Source of the DNA: Myoxocephalus aenaeus | Lineage: Eukaryota > Chordata > Actinopteri > Perciformes > Cottidae | Direction: 5' to 3' | Length of the DNA: 64,000 bases | NCBI GenBank assembly: GCA_038501785.1 | Contig: JBAMJR010000168.1 | Span: forward strand, 1,120,001 to 1,184,000 | Part shown: piece by piece, positions 27,607 to 39,011 of the stretch | How positions within the stretch are numbered: position 1 is the first letter of the stretch | Layout: the number at the start of each line of letters is the position of its first letter | Notes under the pieces: generated by a model | Told to the model about the DNA's origin: nothing | Databases searched by the model: none | What the model saw: the letters and a program-made list of their open reading frames with translations, nothing else | Made by a program: the position numbers and the translations under genes

Positions 27607-28775
27607 AAATTAAAAGTTTCTGCCTGTTACATGGTACACTGAATGGTTTAGGGCCTAAGTATGTTTGTGATCTGCTGCTACCTTATGAACCATCCTGACC
27701 CCTCAGGTGGTCTGGGACTGGTCTACCTTATGAACCATCCTGACCCCTCAGGTGGTCTGGGACTGGTCTACCTTATGAACCATCCTGACCCCTCAGGTGG
27801 TCTGGGACTGGTCTACCTTATGAACCATCCTGACCCCTCAGGTGGTCTGGGACTGGTCTACCTTATGAACCATCCTAACCCCTCAGGTGGTCTGGGACTG
27901 GTCTACCTTATGAACCATCCTGACCCCTCAGGTGGTCTGGGACTGGTCTACCTTATGAACCATCTGACCCCTCAGGTGGTCTGGGACTGGTCTACCTTAT
28001 GAACCATCCTGACCCCTCAGGTGGTCTGGGACTGGTCTACCTTATGAACCATCCTGACCCCTCAGGTGGTCTGGGACTGGTCTACCTTATGAACCATCCT
28101 GACCCCTCAGGTGGTCTGGGACTGGTCTACCTTATGAACCATCCTGACCCCTCAGGTGGTCTGGGACTGGTCTACCTTATGAACCATCTGACCCCTCAGG
28201 TGGTCTGGGACTGGTCTACCTTATGAACCATCCTGACCCCTCAGGTGGTCTGGGACTGGTCTACCTTATGAACCATCCTGCCCCTCAGGTGGTCTGGGAC
28301 TGGTCTACCGTATGAACCATCCTGACCCCTCAGGTGGTCTGGGACTGGTCTACCTTATGAACCATCCTGACCCCTCAGGTGGTCTGGGACTGGTCTACTT
28401 TCTGTTCCAAGAGTCAGAACTAAACATGGAGAAGCAGCGTTCAGCTTTTCTGCTCCACACATCTGGAACAAGGTTCCTGAAAGCTGCAGGTCTGCTGAGA
28501 CCCTCAGAGACCCTCAGCTCCTTTAAATCCAGACTGAAGACTTTTCTGTTTGCTGTTGCCTTTAATTGATCCAGATTCAAGGATATTAATCAATTGCTGC
28601 ATCTCACTACTGCATTTTATTTCTTAAACTGCACTGCAACTTTTATACAACTTTTATTTTTTATTTAGCTTTTTGACTGTATTATTGTTTTCTTAACTGT
28701 TTTAAATCCTGTTTTCTCTGCATTATGTTTTAATGCTCTTAATGGTTTTATGTGAAGCACTTTGAATCGCACTTT
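27607..28775 (+). mobile_element. LINE 3' region (copy 2) split by a 45-bp minisatellite
   Basis: The left part encodes a GLGPKYVCDLLLPYEP-like LINE ORF2 segment with changes. The right part continues after the array with FQESELNMEKQRSAFLLHTS and RLKTFLFAVAFN, then a UTR matching 24190-24400. The A-rich tail is missing after TTTGAATCGCACTTTGAA. The array sits exactly where LINE coding sequence should run straight on. Confidence 0.82.
27681..28399 (+). repeat. 45-bp minisatellite, 16 copies, derived from LINE coding sequence
   Basis: The unit starts CCTTATGAACCATCCTGACC and ends GGTCTGGGACTGGTCTA. Most copies are identical; two lack one C (CATCTGACC) and shift frame. One copy has CTAACC, one lacks GA, and one has TACCGTATG. 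The unit translates to YLMNHPDPSGGLGLV in one frame, while the LINE frame reads LPYEPS. Confidence 0.95.
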
Positions 28776-29555
28776 GAACCTACATGCATGTCTTTTTAAA
28801 ATAAACATCTAGATTCACAGCTGGCATGAGTAAAGTTCTCTCTCTCCTTCCACATCTAACACTGTCCATGTTCCGTTGCTGACAGACATGCAGTGATGGG
28901 TAAATGTCACGTGCACGGCAGCAGTACGTGGGAGTCATTTTAGTTAAGCTCGTACAAGTTTTAAAGAAAAACACAGATACATTTCAGGTTTTTATTAATA
29001 CAAAATATCAGATCAGAGTTCAAAAGTTAACCGGGTCGTAACTGCAGCATATTTTCTGTCCGTGCACCATTAGTCTGAGCAGACAGCACAGCCTCTGAAT
29101 GGAGGCAGGATCTACTGTTGGGACGGAGAGGACAGAGGCTTCTAGAGTTCGTCTGCATGTGATGTTTGAGCGGTGATCCAGAGGCTTCCTCAGTCCCCTG
29201 CAGGAACAGGGGAGATGAGATGAGGCGGAGAGGAGGCGGAGAGGAGGGAAGAGAGCTGTGACAATGCATTTGGGACATGAGGGATTGTGGGGGCTTGCAT
29301 CAGGGCAGCCGGGTGATCCGGGAGTCAGATAGTGTCTGAGGTGATGTGCAGTATGTGAGCAGCACCTGGCTAATTTTTGAGGAGATTCTTCTCAAATCAC
29401 ATCAGTATATAAACGCTATTTTCCCCCGTTGGAGGCAAAAGAAGTCAAACGTAAAATAAAAACTTGTAAAAACAGTAATGATCTGACCATCTCTCCCTAT
29501 ATTTCCCTTTTTCACTCCTGCCAACTGCATGGAATGCATAAATGCAATAATATAA
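28776..29555. other. Unannotated stretch
   Basis: No exon or element recognised. Confidence 0.45.
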
Positions 29556-29557
29556 AT

Positions 29558-29808
29558 AAATCCATCCATTATCCTGAACATCTTATCCTGAGGCTGATCC
29601 CAGCTGACATTGGGTGAAGGCACCCTGGACCGGCCATCGCAGGGCTCACTCATACAGGCAGACAATCAGCAGACAATAAGCTCAGTTGCATGTGTTTGGA
29701 CCCTGGGAGGAAGCCGGAGAACCCACGCTGACACGGGGAGAACATGCAAACTCCACAGAGAAGGGACGTCCAGGCCTGGAATCAAACCCGTTGCTGCGTG
29801 TGCACTAC
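29558..29808 (+). repeat. Common fish interspersed repeat (CCATCCATTATCCTGAA ... ATGCAAACTCCACAGAGA)
   Basis: Ordered blocks CATCCATTATCC, GATCCCAGCTGACATTGGG, ACACGGGGAGAACATGCAAA and GGAATCAAACCCGTTGC match a repeat I recall as very abundant in teleosts. The class is not certain from sequence alone. Confidence 0.65.
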
Positions 29809-30214
29809 ACATGCAGCCACATCGAGTGAAATGCTTTTCTCAGTCCATAATGTTGTCAGACACTTGTTATACCAATCGGAACCTCAGTGGCTAAAACAAG
29901 CACCGTTAACCCTAGAACACTAACGTTAAAAATAGTAACACCATCACTAACGTCGGGTATATTTCATCCGATATAATGTACCTGATCAAATATACTTCTC
30001 ATCAAAATATATTAAAATACAACAATACAAGGCAAGTTGAAGTACTCTTCTTTTATTTTACCCTGTAGAACTTTATTTTAACCTGTAGAAACCTGTAAAA
30101 CGATAAACAGTCCCTGAAAAAAGCCTCAAAATTGGGTGAAAAAAATCGGAAATCGTCAATAAAAAATTATTTTAAACGTGCCTGTTGAAAAAAAAAAACA
30201 GGGATTGGAGAAGA

Positions 30215-30532
30215 GAGACACGCCCACCTGAAATAAGACACGCCCACCTGAAATAAGACACGCCTACCTCCAATAAGACACACCTACCTTCAATAAGACA
30301 CGCCCACCGTCAATGAGACAAGCCTACCTGAAATAAGACACGCCCACCTTACATAAGACACGCCTACCTGAAATAAGACACACCTACCTTCAATAAGACA
30401 CGCCCACCGTCAATGAGACAAGCCTACCTTACATAAGACACGCCCACCTTACATAAGACACGCCTACCTCCAATAAGACACGCCTACCTTCAATAAGACA
30501 CGCCTACCTTCAATAAGACACGCCTACCTTCG
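30215..30532 (+). repeat. 20-bp minisatellite (AATAAGACACGCCTACCTTC), about 16 copies
   Basis: Units vary at CGCC(C/T)ACC and at the last four bases (GAAA, TCCA, TTCA, TTAC, GTCA). A five-unit block with CGTCAATGAGACAAGCC appears twice, showing block duplication. Confidence 0.93.
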
Positions 30533-30862
30533 CTACACGTTCTCCCTCGATACCAGTTTCAACAACTGTTGGCCCCATTAGTCGCTCAGACACAAAAACA
30601 ATGGGAAGTAGGGTCCAGGGTCTAAAGACCCAAGTTACCCACTCTGCCTCCAGCCCCTCCGGGTGGTCTCCGTAAAGCCACGGGCACGTTTCCCCCGACA
30701 GCATTCCTGAGCTGCGTTCAGAGGTCCACGTGATTTGTGGGGTTGTGGGGATTTGAAACAATACTTTTAAGTGGTGGGAGCTCTACATCAGCTAGTAAGG
30801 GGCCAGTTGTTATAACAGATAGCTCTTCACTATCAAAAGGGTCCATCTTGTTCCTTTTAGAG

Positions 30863-31389
30863 CAGGGGTGTCAAACTCATTTTAGTGAAGGGGCCGCATG
30901 CTGCCCATGTTGATCTCAAGTGGGCCAGACCAGTAAAATCACAGCATAATAACACATACATAACAACAATACATCTCTATGTTTAAATCATTGGTGAAGG
31001 TTTTTGGATGATAAACTCTATTTTAAGGTCTTTCTACAATAAACTAGAAACATAAAGACTACATCAGTCCACTGTTTATCTGCCTGCTCTCCTCTGCAGA
31101 TTCCCTCGCTTTGTGACGCGTTTGTGACGCCACTTTCATGACGTCATCCATTTTTAACGACTTGCAACACAATGCCTCGCGGTGAAAAATACAGTGAAAT
31201 GTCCAAAAACGTTATCCTCCATTTGCAGCTTGTACTTTCTCCCTGAATTTCGTCACAACGCCTGTTTTTCTCCCGATCATTGATGGTGCGCCATCTGTAC
31301 CACATGACAGCACGGGTCCAGTCCAGTCCACCCGGTCCAGCGCTTCAACGAGAGCGCTAACAATGGGGGCCGTATGTTTGACACCCCTT
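30863..31389 (+). mobile_element. Non-autonomous hAT (Charlie-like) element, 527 bp, with 8-bp target duplication
   Basis: Ends are CAGGGGTGTCAAACTCAT and ATGTTTGACACCCCTT, sharing AGGGGTGTCAAAC in inverted order. TTTTAGAG flanks both sides exactly (30855-30862 and 31390-31397). The interior carries no open transposase frame. Confidence 0.92.
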
Positions 31390-31520
31390 TTTTAGAGCGT
31401 GACAGTGAGCTGAGAACAGCTCTGTTTACGTGACGTCATGTGACTCCCGAAGAGCCGTGAAGTGCTTTTACATTCTTCTTTGATGGTTTGTGAAGTGCAA
31501 ACACATTTTGAGGAAGCTGC

Positions 31521-31580
<60 letters not shown>
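31521..31580 (+). repeat. (CA)n microsatellite
   Basis: A pure CA array of about 29 units. Confidence 0.93.
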
Positions 31581-31582
<2 letters not shown>

Positions 31583-31722
31583 GATAGAGCATGGATGATG
31601 ATGAACTCCTCTTACAGGCATTCAGGTGAATTATACAAAGTAGTCCAAAAGCAGCCTCTTGTCCTGTGAGCGCATTAACCATGACAGTAATTCCTGCTCC
31701 TGCCAAGACAAAGTGGTGGTTG

Positions 31723-31724
<2 letters not shown>

Positions 31725-31776
<52 letters not shown>

Positions 31777-31820
31777 TGTTTGTGTGTTTGTGTGTGTGTC
31801 TGTTTGTGTGTTTGTGTGTG
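31725..31820 (+). repeat. (TG)n microsatellite with TTTGTG variants
   Basis: TG repeats pass into TGTTTGTGTGTTTGTG blocks. Confidence 0.9.
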
Positions 31821-32608
31821 CGGACAGAAAGAACATTGGAAAACTTGGCAAGCATATATTTGCTGAGTAGCTCATACCCAAGCCACAGAACACAGCCCTG
31901 TTGCTCTGAAGGATCAACAGAAGAAGTGCGGTGCAGAATCAAGATGAGGGTTGCTCAGGGCGGCCGAGTGGGGGGGAGCAAAACATTCTCCATCACAAAA
32001 TTCTTTGACTTACAACCCGGTGTTACAGAGGCTGAAACAAAAATGAACATCAATACTGGCTGCAGCCGAGATGAGGTACTGTGCATCAGAGGTCTGATTA
32101 AACGCCTGAAGTAGAGAGAGTAACTGTTGGAAAGATTTATCACTGCACCCCCCACACCTTGAGCCCGGCACACATTCCCTACCAGGGGGAGGTGCAGGAT
32201 TTTATTTTTGACAGAAGACCGACTGCAGCCCCGTCGCCAGAGCAAAATAGTTTGCATACTGTTCTGCAAACCAGGGATGCATTGAATGTGGACATGTTTG
32301 TATTCATTCAGAGTGTGATGTAGTATTTTGAGCTTTTGTTATTGAATTGTATTCGGTATGAATGTTACGTGTCATAATAATGACTATAACAAGCACGAAA
32401 GTTCACTACGGGGGCGGGTCAGATGATTGGGTACAACCAGGACTTTCACCATGGAGACGGCTGTTCATGTGCTGTGTGAAACCAAAAGTAAACGTTAACT
32501 TTACGCTTTTTTTCTTGTTGCTTGTTAGGTAACATTAATGTAGCACACCCTGCTAATTGCAGTTGTTGTATATTTATGGTTGTTGCGCTTCGTTGTTGCA
32601 TTATTATA

Positions 32609-33148
32609 TTATTATTTCTGTCAGCGTGATACGAGGCTGATATGAAACGAAGGTATGAAAAAATGCATTACGTTGTTGCGTTACGTTGTTGCGTTACGTT
32701 GTTGCGTTACGTTGTTATGCTGTTGCTGTGTTACGCTGTTGCTGCGTTACATTACATTGTTGTGTTACGTTGTTGCTGCGTTACGTTGCTGCGTTACATT
32801 GTTGCATTATGTTGTTGCATTATGTTGTTGCTGCGTTACGTTGTTGCATTACATTGTTGCATTATGTTGTTGCATTATGTTGTTGCTGCGTTACGTTGTT
32901 GCATTACGTTGTTGCATTATGTTGTTGCATTATGTTGTTGCTGCGTTACGTTGTTGCTGCGTTACGTTGTTGCTGCGTTACGTTGTTGCATTATGTTGTT
33001 GCATTACGTTGTTGCATTATGTTGTTGCTGCATTACGTTGTTGCGTTACGTTGTTGCATTTCATTATGTACTTTGTTCGTTGTCGCGTTAATATGTTATT
33101 ATTTCTGTAAGCGTGATATGAGGATGATATGAAACGAAGGTATGAAAC
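32609..33148 (+). repeat. 13/16-bp GTTGCGTTACGTT minisatellite between 50-bp direct repeats
   Basis: The array runs 32664-33062 with 13-bp (GTTGCRTTACGTT) units and 16-bp versions with an extra GCT. Because 13 is not a multiple of three, all three plus frames stay open (Val-Thr-Leu-Leu type), none a gene. Bases 32609-32659 and 33096-33148 are near-identical (TATTATTTCTGTMAGCGTGA, then GATATGAAACGAAGGTATGA) and flank the array. Confidence 0.92.
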
Positions 33149-33149
33149 G

Positions 33150-34480
33150 TATTTTTGATTTGCAGATGTTGACGTTCAACGTATCCTCAGTCAGTTGAAG
33201 GATGAATGAGTCAGACTAGATTAACACATTTAACTAAACAACCCCTCTGCCCCTGCACTAGGAGGCAGGTTTACAAGGCATCCCCCTCAGATCGGCCATC
33301 TGGGGGGGGATTTTTTTTAACTCGTAATATCATACTAATATAATAATTAACATGAAATACTCATCCAGGTCGAGGATAGTGCATCTGCAGTGGACAGATG
33401 TTAGTGCCACCTCAATTTTTGATTCTGATAAACAGTATGGTGGACTGGTCTAAGTCAAAAAGTCCATTTCAAAATGTTGGTCCAACCACAGAAATTATGA
33501 GAGAGTAAAACATGGAGCATTCATTCCCTCCTTGGAGGACCATTGCTCTCAGACACTCTGAAGGGTGGTGTTGACATATCTTATTTTAAGCTTACCTGCA
33601 CTTGCTATATTGACCTCTTGTCTTTGGAAATATCCTGTATATGTGATTGCCAGTGTGTTTTTAAAGGTTGGTAATTGGTGACACAGAGGTAATTATACAC
33701 CATCTGCTGAGAGATTTCTTGAAATGCTGGCCCTTTAAGGGAAGAAGAGTAAGTGTTTGGCCTTGGGCTACTGCGGACCAACCAATCATCTAAAACCATT
33801 TACATTCAAGAGACATTCAGCCACAATTTCATAACTGTGAAGGTTTGCAGATACTGTTAGATTGTGAAGGCCAGCAGAAGAACCATGCAGCAGGCCTGAA
33901 ACCCCAAAGCCCCCTTTGGGACATGGACTGAAATAGAGAAAGCTGTTCCAGGTTTTACTCCGTAACCCTGCTTCTTGGAGCTGAACCAGGGACCGCAGTA
34001 CTGCTGTCAAGTCAATGAAATCACACTAGAGGCGAAGAAGTCTATGGGGCAGGTGACAGTTAATTCAAATGTGTAATTTACTTGTTCATTATGTCTCGTA
34101 CAGTGTGAACAATGAAAAACACATGCAGAACCAATGCAGTGGGCCACCATGGCCCAAAGCTGCCACTGTTTAGTCTACAGTATTGTGAAAGATTGGCATC
34201 AGTCTGTTCTTTCAAACATAGACATCTGGACTCATATCCTGTTGACTGGCACAGCCAATAGCAAATTACACAAAGACGACAGTTTTAATAAAGCCCTCGT
34301 CTGATAAGCTCTGCTGCTCAATGTTAGGCCATCATTGGTGCATGACATTCCTGAAATACACAACCACAAAGACACACACGTTCTCTTATTGTCTCGTCAA
34401 CTGATGGTTGAGTTATCCTGTTCAATGTAGTGAGCTGGTTTGCTCCACACTACACAGTATCATCTATCTCAAATTGGATT
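33150..34480. other. Unannotated stretch
   Basis: No exon, element end or tandem repeat recognised. Confidence 0.45.
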
Positions 34481-34484
34481 ACTG

Positions 34485-35850
34485 ACCTAGGAGACCTAGG
34501 AGCCTCCCTGGCCTTCACCTACAAAATGTCTTTCAGAAAAAGAGAAAGTAGCAACCAAGAAGAGACTGAAAAAAGAACCATAAATAAACAAAACAAGGAG
34601 ACACAAAACATCTACAAAGAGACACAAAACAACTACAAAGAGACACAAAACAACTACAAAGAGACACAAAACATCTACAAAGAGACACAAAACAACTACA
34701 AAGAGACACAAAACTACTACAAAGAGACACAAAACATCTACGAGACACAAAACATCTACAACGAGACACAAAACATCTACAAGGAGACTCAAAACATCTA
34801 CAACGAGACTCAAAACATCTACAAGGAGACTCAAAACAACTACAAAGAGACACAAAACAACTACAAAGAGACACAACACAACTACAAAGAGACACAAAAC
34901 ATCTACAAAGAGACACAAAACAACTACAAAGAGACACAACACAACTACAAAGAGACACAAAACATCTACAAGGAGACTCAAAACAACTACAAAGAGACAC
35001 AAAACAACTACAAAGAGACACAACACAACTACAAAGAGACACAAAACAACTACAAAGAGACACAACACAACTACAAAGAGACACAACACAACTACAAAGA
35101 GACACAAAACATCTACAAGGAGACACAAAACAACTACAAAGAGACACAAAACAACTACAAAGAGACACAAAACTACAAAGAGACACAAAACAACTACAAA
35201 GAGACACAACACAACTACAAGGAGACTCAAAACATCTACAAAGAGACACAAAACAACTACAAAGAGACACAAAACAACTACAAAGAGACACAACACAACT
35301 ACAAAGAGACACAAAACATCTACAAGGAGACACAACACAACTACAAAGAGACTCAAAACATCTACAAAGAGACACAAAACTACAAAGAGACACAAAACAA
35401 CTACAAAGAGACACAAAACAACTACAAAGAGACACAACACAACTACAAAGAGACACAAAACATCTACAAGGAGACACAACACAACTACAAAGAGACTCAA
35501 AACATCTACAAGGAGACTCAAAACAACTACAAAGAGACACAAAACAACTACAAAGAGACACAACACAACTACAAAGAGACACAAAACATCTACAAGGAGA
35601 CACAACACAACTACAAAGAGACTCAAAACATCTACAAAGAGACACAAAACTACAAAGAGACACAAAACAACTACAAAGAGACACAACACAACTACAAAGA
35701 GACACAACACAACTACAAGGAGACACAGCACAACTACAAGGAGACACTCTCAGGTCTTCGTGTCTTGCTCTTATGTTGGAGAGGTGGTGGGGTGTTTTGC
35801 ATGTCTGTGCCCAGGGGCCCATTGTCTCAATGCCCATTGTCTCATGCCTG
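34485..35850 (+). mobile_element. Dispersed element with hugely expanded 21-bp internal array
   Basis: The left flank GGCCTTCACCTACAAAATGT and CAACCAAGAAGAGAC, and the right flank GTGCCCAGGGGCCCATTGTC, match the short copies near 11.55 kb (both sides) and 36.26 kb (left side). Between them lies a 1.15-kb tandem array. The element's class is unknown. Confidence 0.75.
34596..35747 (+). repeat. 21-bp minisatellite (CTACAAAGAGACACAAAACAA), about 55 copies
   Basis: Units vary as AAAACAA, AACACAA and AAAACAT, and as AAAGAGACAC versus AAGGAGACTC. A few are shortened to 18 or 15 bp, always by multiples of three. A 473-codon plus frame (KETQNNY repeats) and two long minus frames run through it. Neither shows any non-repeat coding context. 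Blocks of about 200-250 bp recur (compare 35330-35400 with 35600-35660). Confidence 0.95.
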
Positions 35851-36239
35851 AAAATAAAACAGATGTATAGACTAAATTCATCCACTGAGCGTTCGACAAG
35901 AAGCAGCAACAAAAAGGCTTTGATAAACTTTGAAGAAATGCAGGCAGCAAAAAGGTAGTTTAATGTAACGTGATCAAGTCCTTTGTGTGTTAGGTTAACG
36001 TTTCTTCATCTTTCATGTTGCTATCAGAAGAAATTATTAAATTCCAGGCTTAGTTTGCATAAGAATGCAGAATCAGTTTAAAGCGATCACACCGAGACAC
36101 ATTGGTAGAAACACATTGTTTCTGTGGTGACATGTGCTGCTCTCTTCCGCAGTGCATCGCATATTTTCAAGTTTCAAGCCTATAAGTAAAAATATCCTCA
36201 ACCGCAGAATCACACTGCTCGTCAAACGTCACACTTGGC

Positions 36240-36455
36240 CCATGCAACCAATCAAATAAAGCAAGCACCTACAAAATGTCTTTCAAAAGTTCCAACCAGG
36301 AAGAAACTCAAAAAACGAAAGAAAAAACGAAAGAAAAAACGACGACAAATTGATACAAAAAGACTAGAAAGACACACAAAATAGCTGCAAAGAGATGCAA
36401 AACGACTATGAGAAGGGACAACACAACTACAAAGAGACGCAAACCAACTGCACCA
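36240..36455 (+). repeat. Short copy of the CTACAAAATG / ACAAAGAGAC dispersed family
   Basis: GCACCTACAAAATGTCTTTC, CAACCAGGAAGAAACTCAAA and then a diverged run (GACACACAAAATAGCTGCAA, AACTACAAAGAGACGC). The array has only about five units. Confidence 0.7.
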
Positions 36456-36496
36456 ACATCCCTAAAAAGTCTTTTCATTTCCACTTGCAACAGCAG

Positions 36497-36733
36497 TTAC
36501 TCTCCACTAGAGGCACCAAACGTGTCTGAGGCGGAACCAACAGCATGCAGTTTACACTGGAGATCACCCACTTCAACCAGATTTTCTTTTTGGATGTTTT
36601 TAATGTTCTCCTTCAATCGCTTATCTGCGACATCCGTCTTAAAATGCTCAGCGATTTTCACTAATGGCTCTCGGGAACAACGATCCAATAAATCCTCCAA
36701 AGGAGCTCTGAAAAAGTCCTCAACAGTAGGCAT
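36497..36733 (-). pseudogene. LTR-retrotransposon gag-like N-terminal fragment, minus strand
   Basis: The 78-codon frame begins MPTVEDFFRAPLEDLLDRC, then IAEHFKTDVADKRLKENIK and a KENLVEVGDL segment. This resembles, from memory, a short N-terminal motif (FLxxCTxxQLxxIAxHF ... DKRxKxxVK) that starts the first ORF of many fish Ty3/gypsy-type elements. The frame stops soon after and no capsid, zinc knuckle, protease or polymerase follows. It is a remnant. A host gene using the same motif is the alternative. Confidence 0.5.
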
Positions 36734-36734
36734 G

Positions 36735-38055
36735 ACAAACCAGACGATTACCTCAGCTGCTGCTGTCGCTCTTAAAATATGATTATCTCTCTACCTTCTG
36801 TCAGGGCGGTTATCCTGCTGCTGCTCCAGTTCAGGGAAGACGCCCCTCCATTACAAATCTCCCTGTAGAGTCCAAGCGCCAAGACTTCTTCATCACATTT
36901 CCATAAATAATACACAACGATACTGTCTTCATCTGACTTTCTGATTGAACTGCAGCTTGATTGATTCACCGAGTCACGCAACTGCGAGGCGGCAATTCTA
37001 GTTGTTCCTTCACTTTCTGTGGAAACTATATGGAACTAACAGAGTATACAAACCAGCAGTAGACCTACTGGTTTGCCAGAACACCGTTCTCCTCAGAGAA
37101 CCCATCTGGACGCCTCACTGATTGGCAGCTCAGCCTGTGAATGAACAACGCGCCGGTACTAGTCTGTGGAACGGCCTCCGGCTATTGGCTGATGGAAGAT
37201 CTCGTCGGAGAGAAGAATGATACGGCGCTGAGCCCAGGGGAGCTGCAGACGTTAAAGAGGACTGAAGGATAGCTGTGATTGGATGATGTGACGGGCGCAG
37301 TGCTTAACTACTTTCTTGTTAGAAAGCAGAGACGGTGATTAACAGTAACGAGACAAGAGGGAAAGGACAGAAAACCTGTTATCCGTGTTAGCTGCCTGAA
37401 TGATTCAAGTCAAACATTTTTCTTCGTCGATCTGGCGTGCGACTGGGGGTCTGTTAGCTGGTATTGGTCTCATTTATCATCAGCCTCGTACATCCGTTGT
37501 GTGTTAGGTGTGAATGTGTGCGGCTGTCAATTGCCCCGTGTCCGTGCATGTGGGAGGAAGGAACAGAGGAGCAGGGGGCACCAATGAGTTTGCTTCTTCT
37601 CGGCCAACAAGAGCTACTTTAGAAAGATTACCAGATTAAAGAGGTTCAGAGCCGATCCACTCCCCGAGTGCATCATCACACACAGCTGACCCTTTGGACG
37701 TGGACTCTGACTGTATTGTGTATTACGGTGTAGATGGGGACTCCTTTGCACAACAAACAAGGTTCTATACACCATGTTGGTACTATATGGGTTTGGGACA
37801 GAGAGGTCACATCTAGCCTCTGACTTTTAACATACAAGGCCATACTATGGGATTCAATACGACACAAAACCACACATCGCTACAGTTTTCCGGTTTCCTT
37901 CAGATTTGAACCGTCTCTAAAATCAAACAAACTCTCTCTCACATCACCCCAGTCCTGGCTTCTCTTCACTAACTCCCTGTTCGTTTAAGAATTGTTTAAA
38001 GATTTTACTGATCACTTTAAGCACGTCTTGGTCCGAACCCCAAACAATATATAGA
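36735..38055. other. Unannotated stretch
   Basis: No exon recognised. The part next to the gag-like fragment may be the leader of the same element, but LTR boundaries could not be found. Confidence 0.45.
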
Positions 38056-38059
38056 GGAA

Positions 38060-38335
38060 ACCCCGTATGAACAGCTCGCAGCCTTAGATCCTCAGGCCCT
38101 TTCTGCTGTTCCAAAGTCGAGGCTGAAAACTAAAAGGTGACATACTTTTGCCATCAGGACCGAGCTGCCAGAGGAGCTGAGGCTCTCAGAATCCATAATC
38201 TCTTTTTAATCAGTTCTTTTTTATCGTATTGATTGTTATTGTGTTTCTTTTATTGTACTGTTTTATCAGGGTTTAACGCTTACCTTACTTTTTAAAAGTG
38301 CTTTATAAATACAACTATTATTCACATTCATATTA
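38060..38335 (+). mobile_element. Decayed L2-type LINE 3' end
   Basis: CAGCTCGCAGCCTTAGATCC, TTCCAAAGTCGAGGCTGAAA, CAGAGGAGCTGAGGCTCTCA and the tail AAGTGCTTTATAAATACAAC parallel 16790-17285 in order, with deletions. Confidence 0.72.
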
Positions 38336-39010
38336 CATTTAATTGCATACTGAAGATATGAGGCAATGTGATACAATACGGTATATTATAATACGGGTAG
38401 ATCAAATCAAGCATTCTGATTGGTTGAGAGTGAGTCACGGGGTGTACTTTATTCAGCCATAAAGTACTGTACAGCCTGTTTACATTTAGAGCGTTCCATA
38501 TCAGTGATCACTTAAAATAACAGGTAGATTTAAATTACGCGACCGTTAGTTGTCATTTCAAGCTTGACAGTTACTAAACATGTTTGGTGTAAACTTTGAT
38601 ATTGTCACGTCCGCAGTAACGACTCGCAGACGTTGGTTTCCTTAACTTGCAGGTTTATTGCTTGAGTGTTCACAGTATTGCAACGGGGCTCTTCGCTAAC
38701 AGTAGCTCAAACGGAACAGCTAACAAGCTCACGTAGCGTCCCCCACACTAGCATAACGAACGACAACACACACGTCACTTCCTCCCTAACCTAAAGACGA
38801 GGAATGAAAAGGGTTTGATCACAAAATCGTGATAATTTCCAGTGAGAGATAATTACGTTGGTAATTTCCCGACGCGAGGCAAGTTCTCTAAACATCATGG
38901 AGGAGAAAAATGACGGAGAAAAGACGGACAGAAGCAGCGAGAGCACTTCTTTACATCGGTGGCTGAGTGTCATCCTCCACCCTGCTTTCAACCGGCCTGG
39001 CAGTCAGTTT
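38336..39010. other. Unannotated stretch
   Basis: No supported exon. Position 38590-38800 has a composition unlike its neighbours, but I could not define ends. Confidence 0.4.
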
Positions 39011-39011
39011 T

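Noticed and set aside
32642..33132. Three overlapping plus-strand frames of about 150 codons
   Set aside because: A 13-bp repeat lacking stops in all three frames.
34430..35851. 473-codon plus-strand frame (KETQNNY repeats) and matching minus-strand frames
   Set aside because: It is a 21-bp tandem array whose period keeps any frame open. Flanks are non-coding dispersed repeat, both strands are open, and codon content is only that of the unit.
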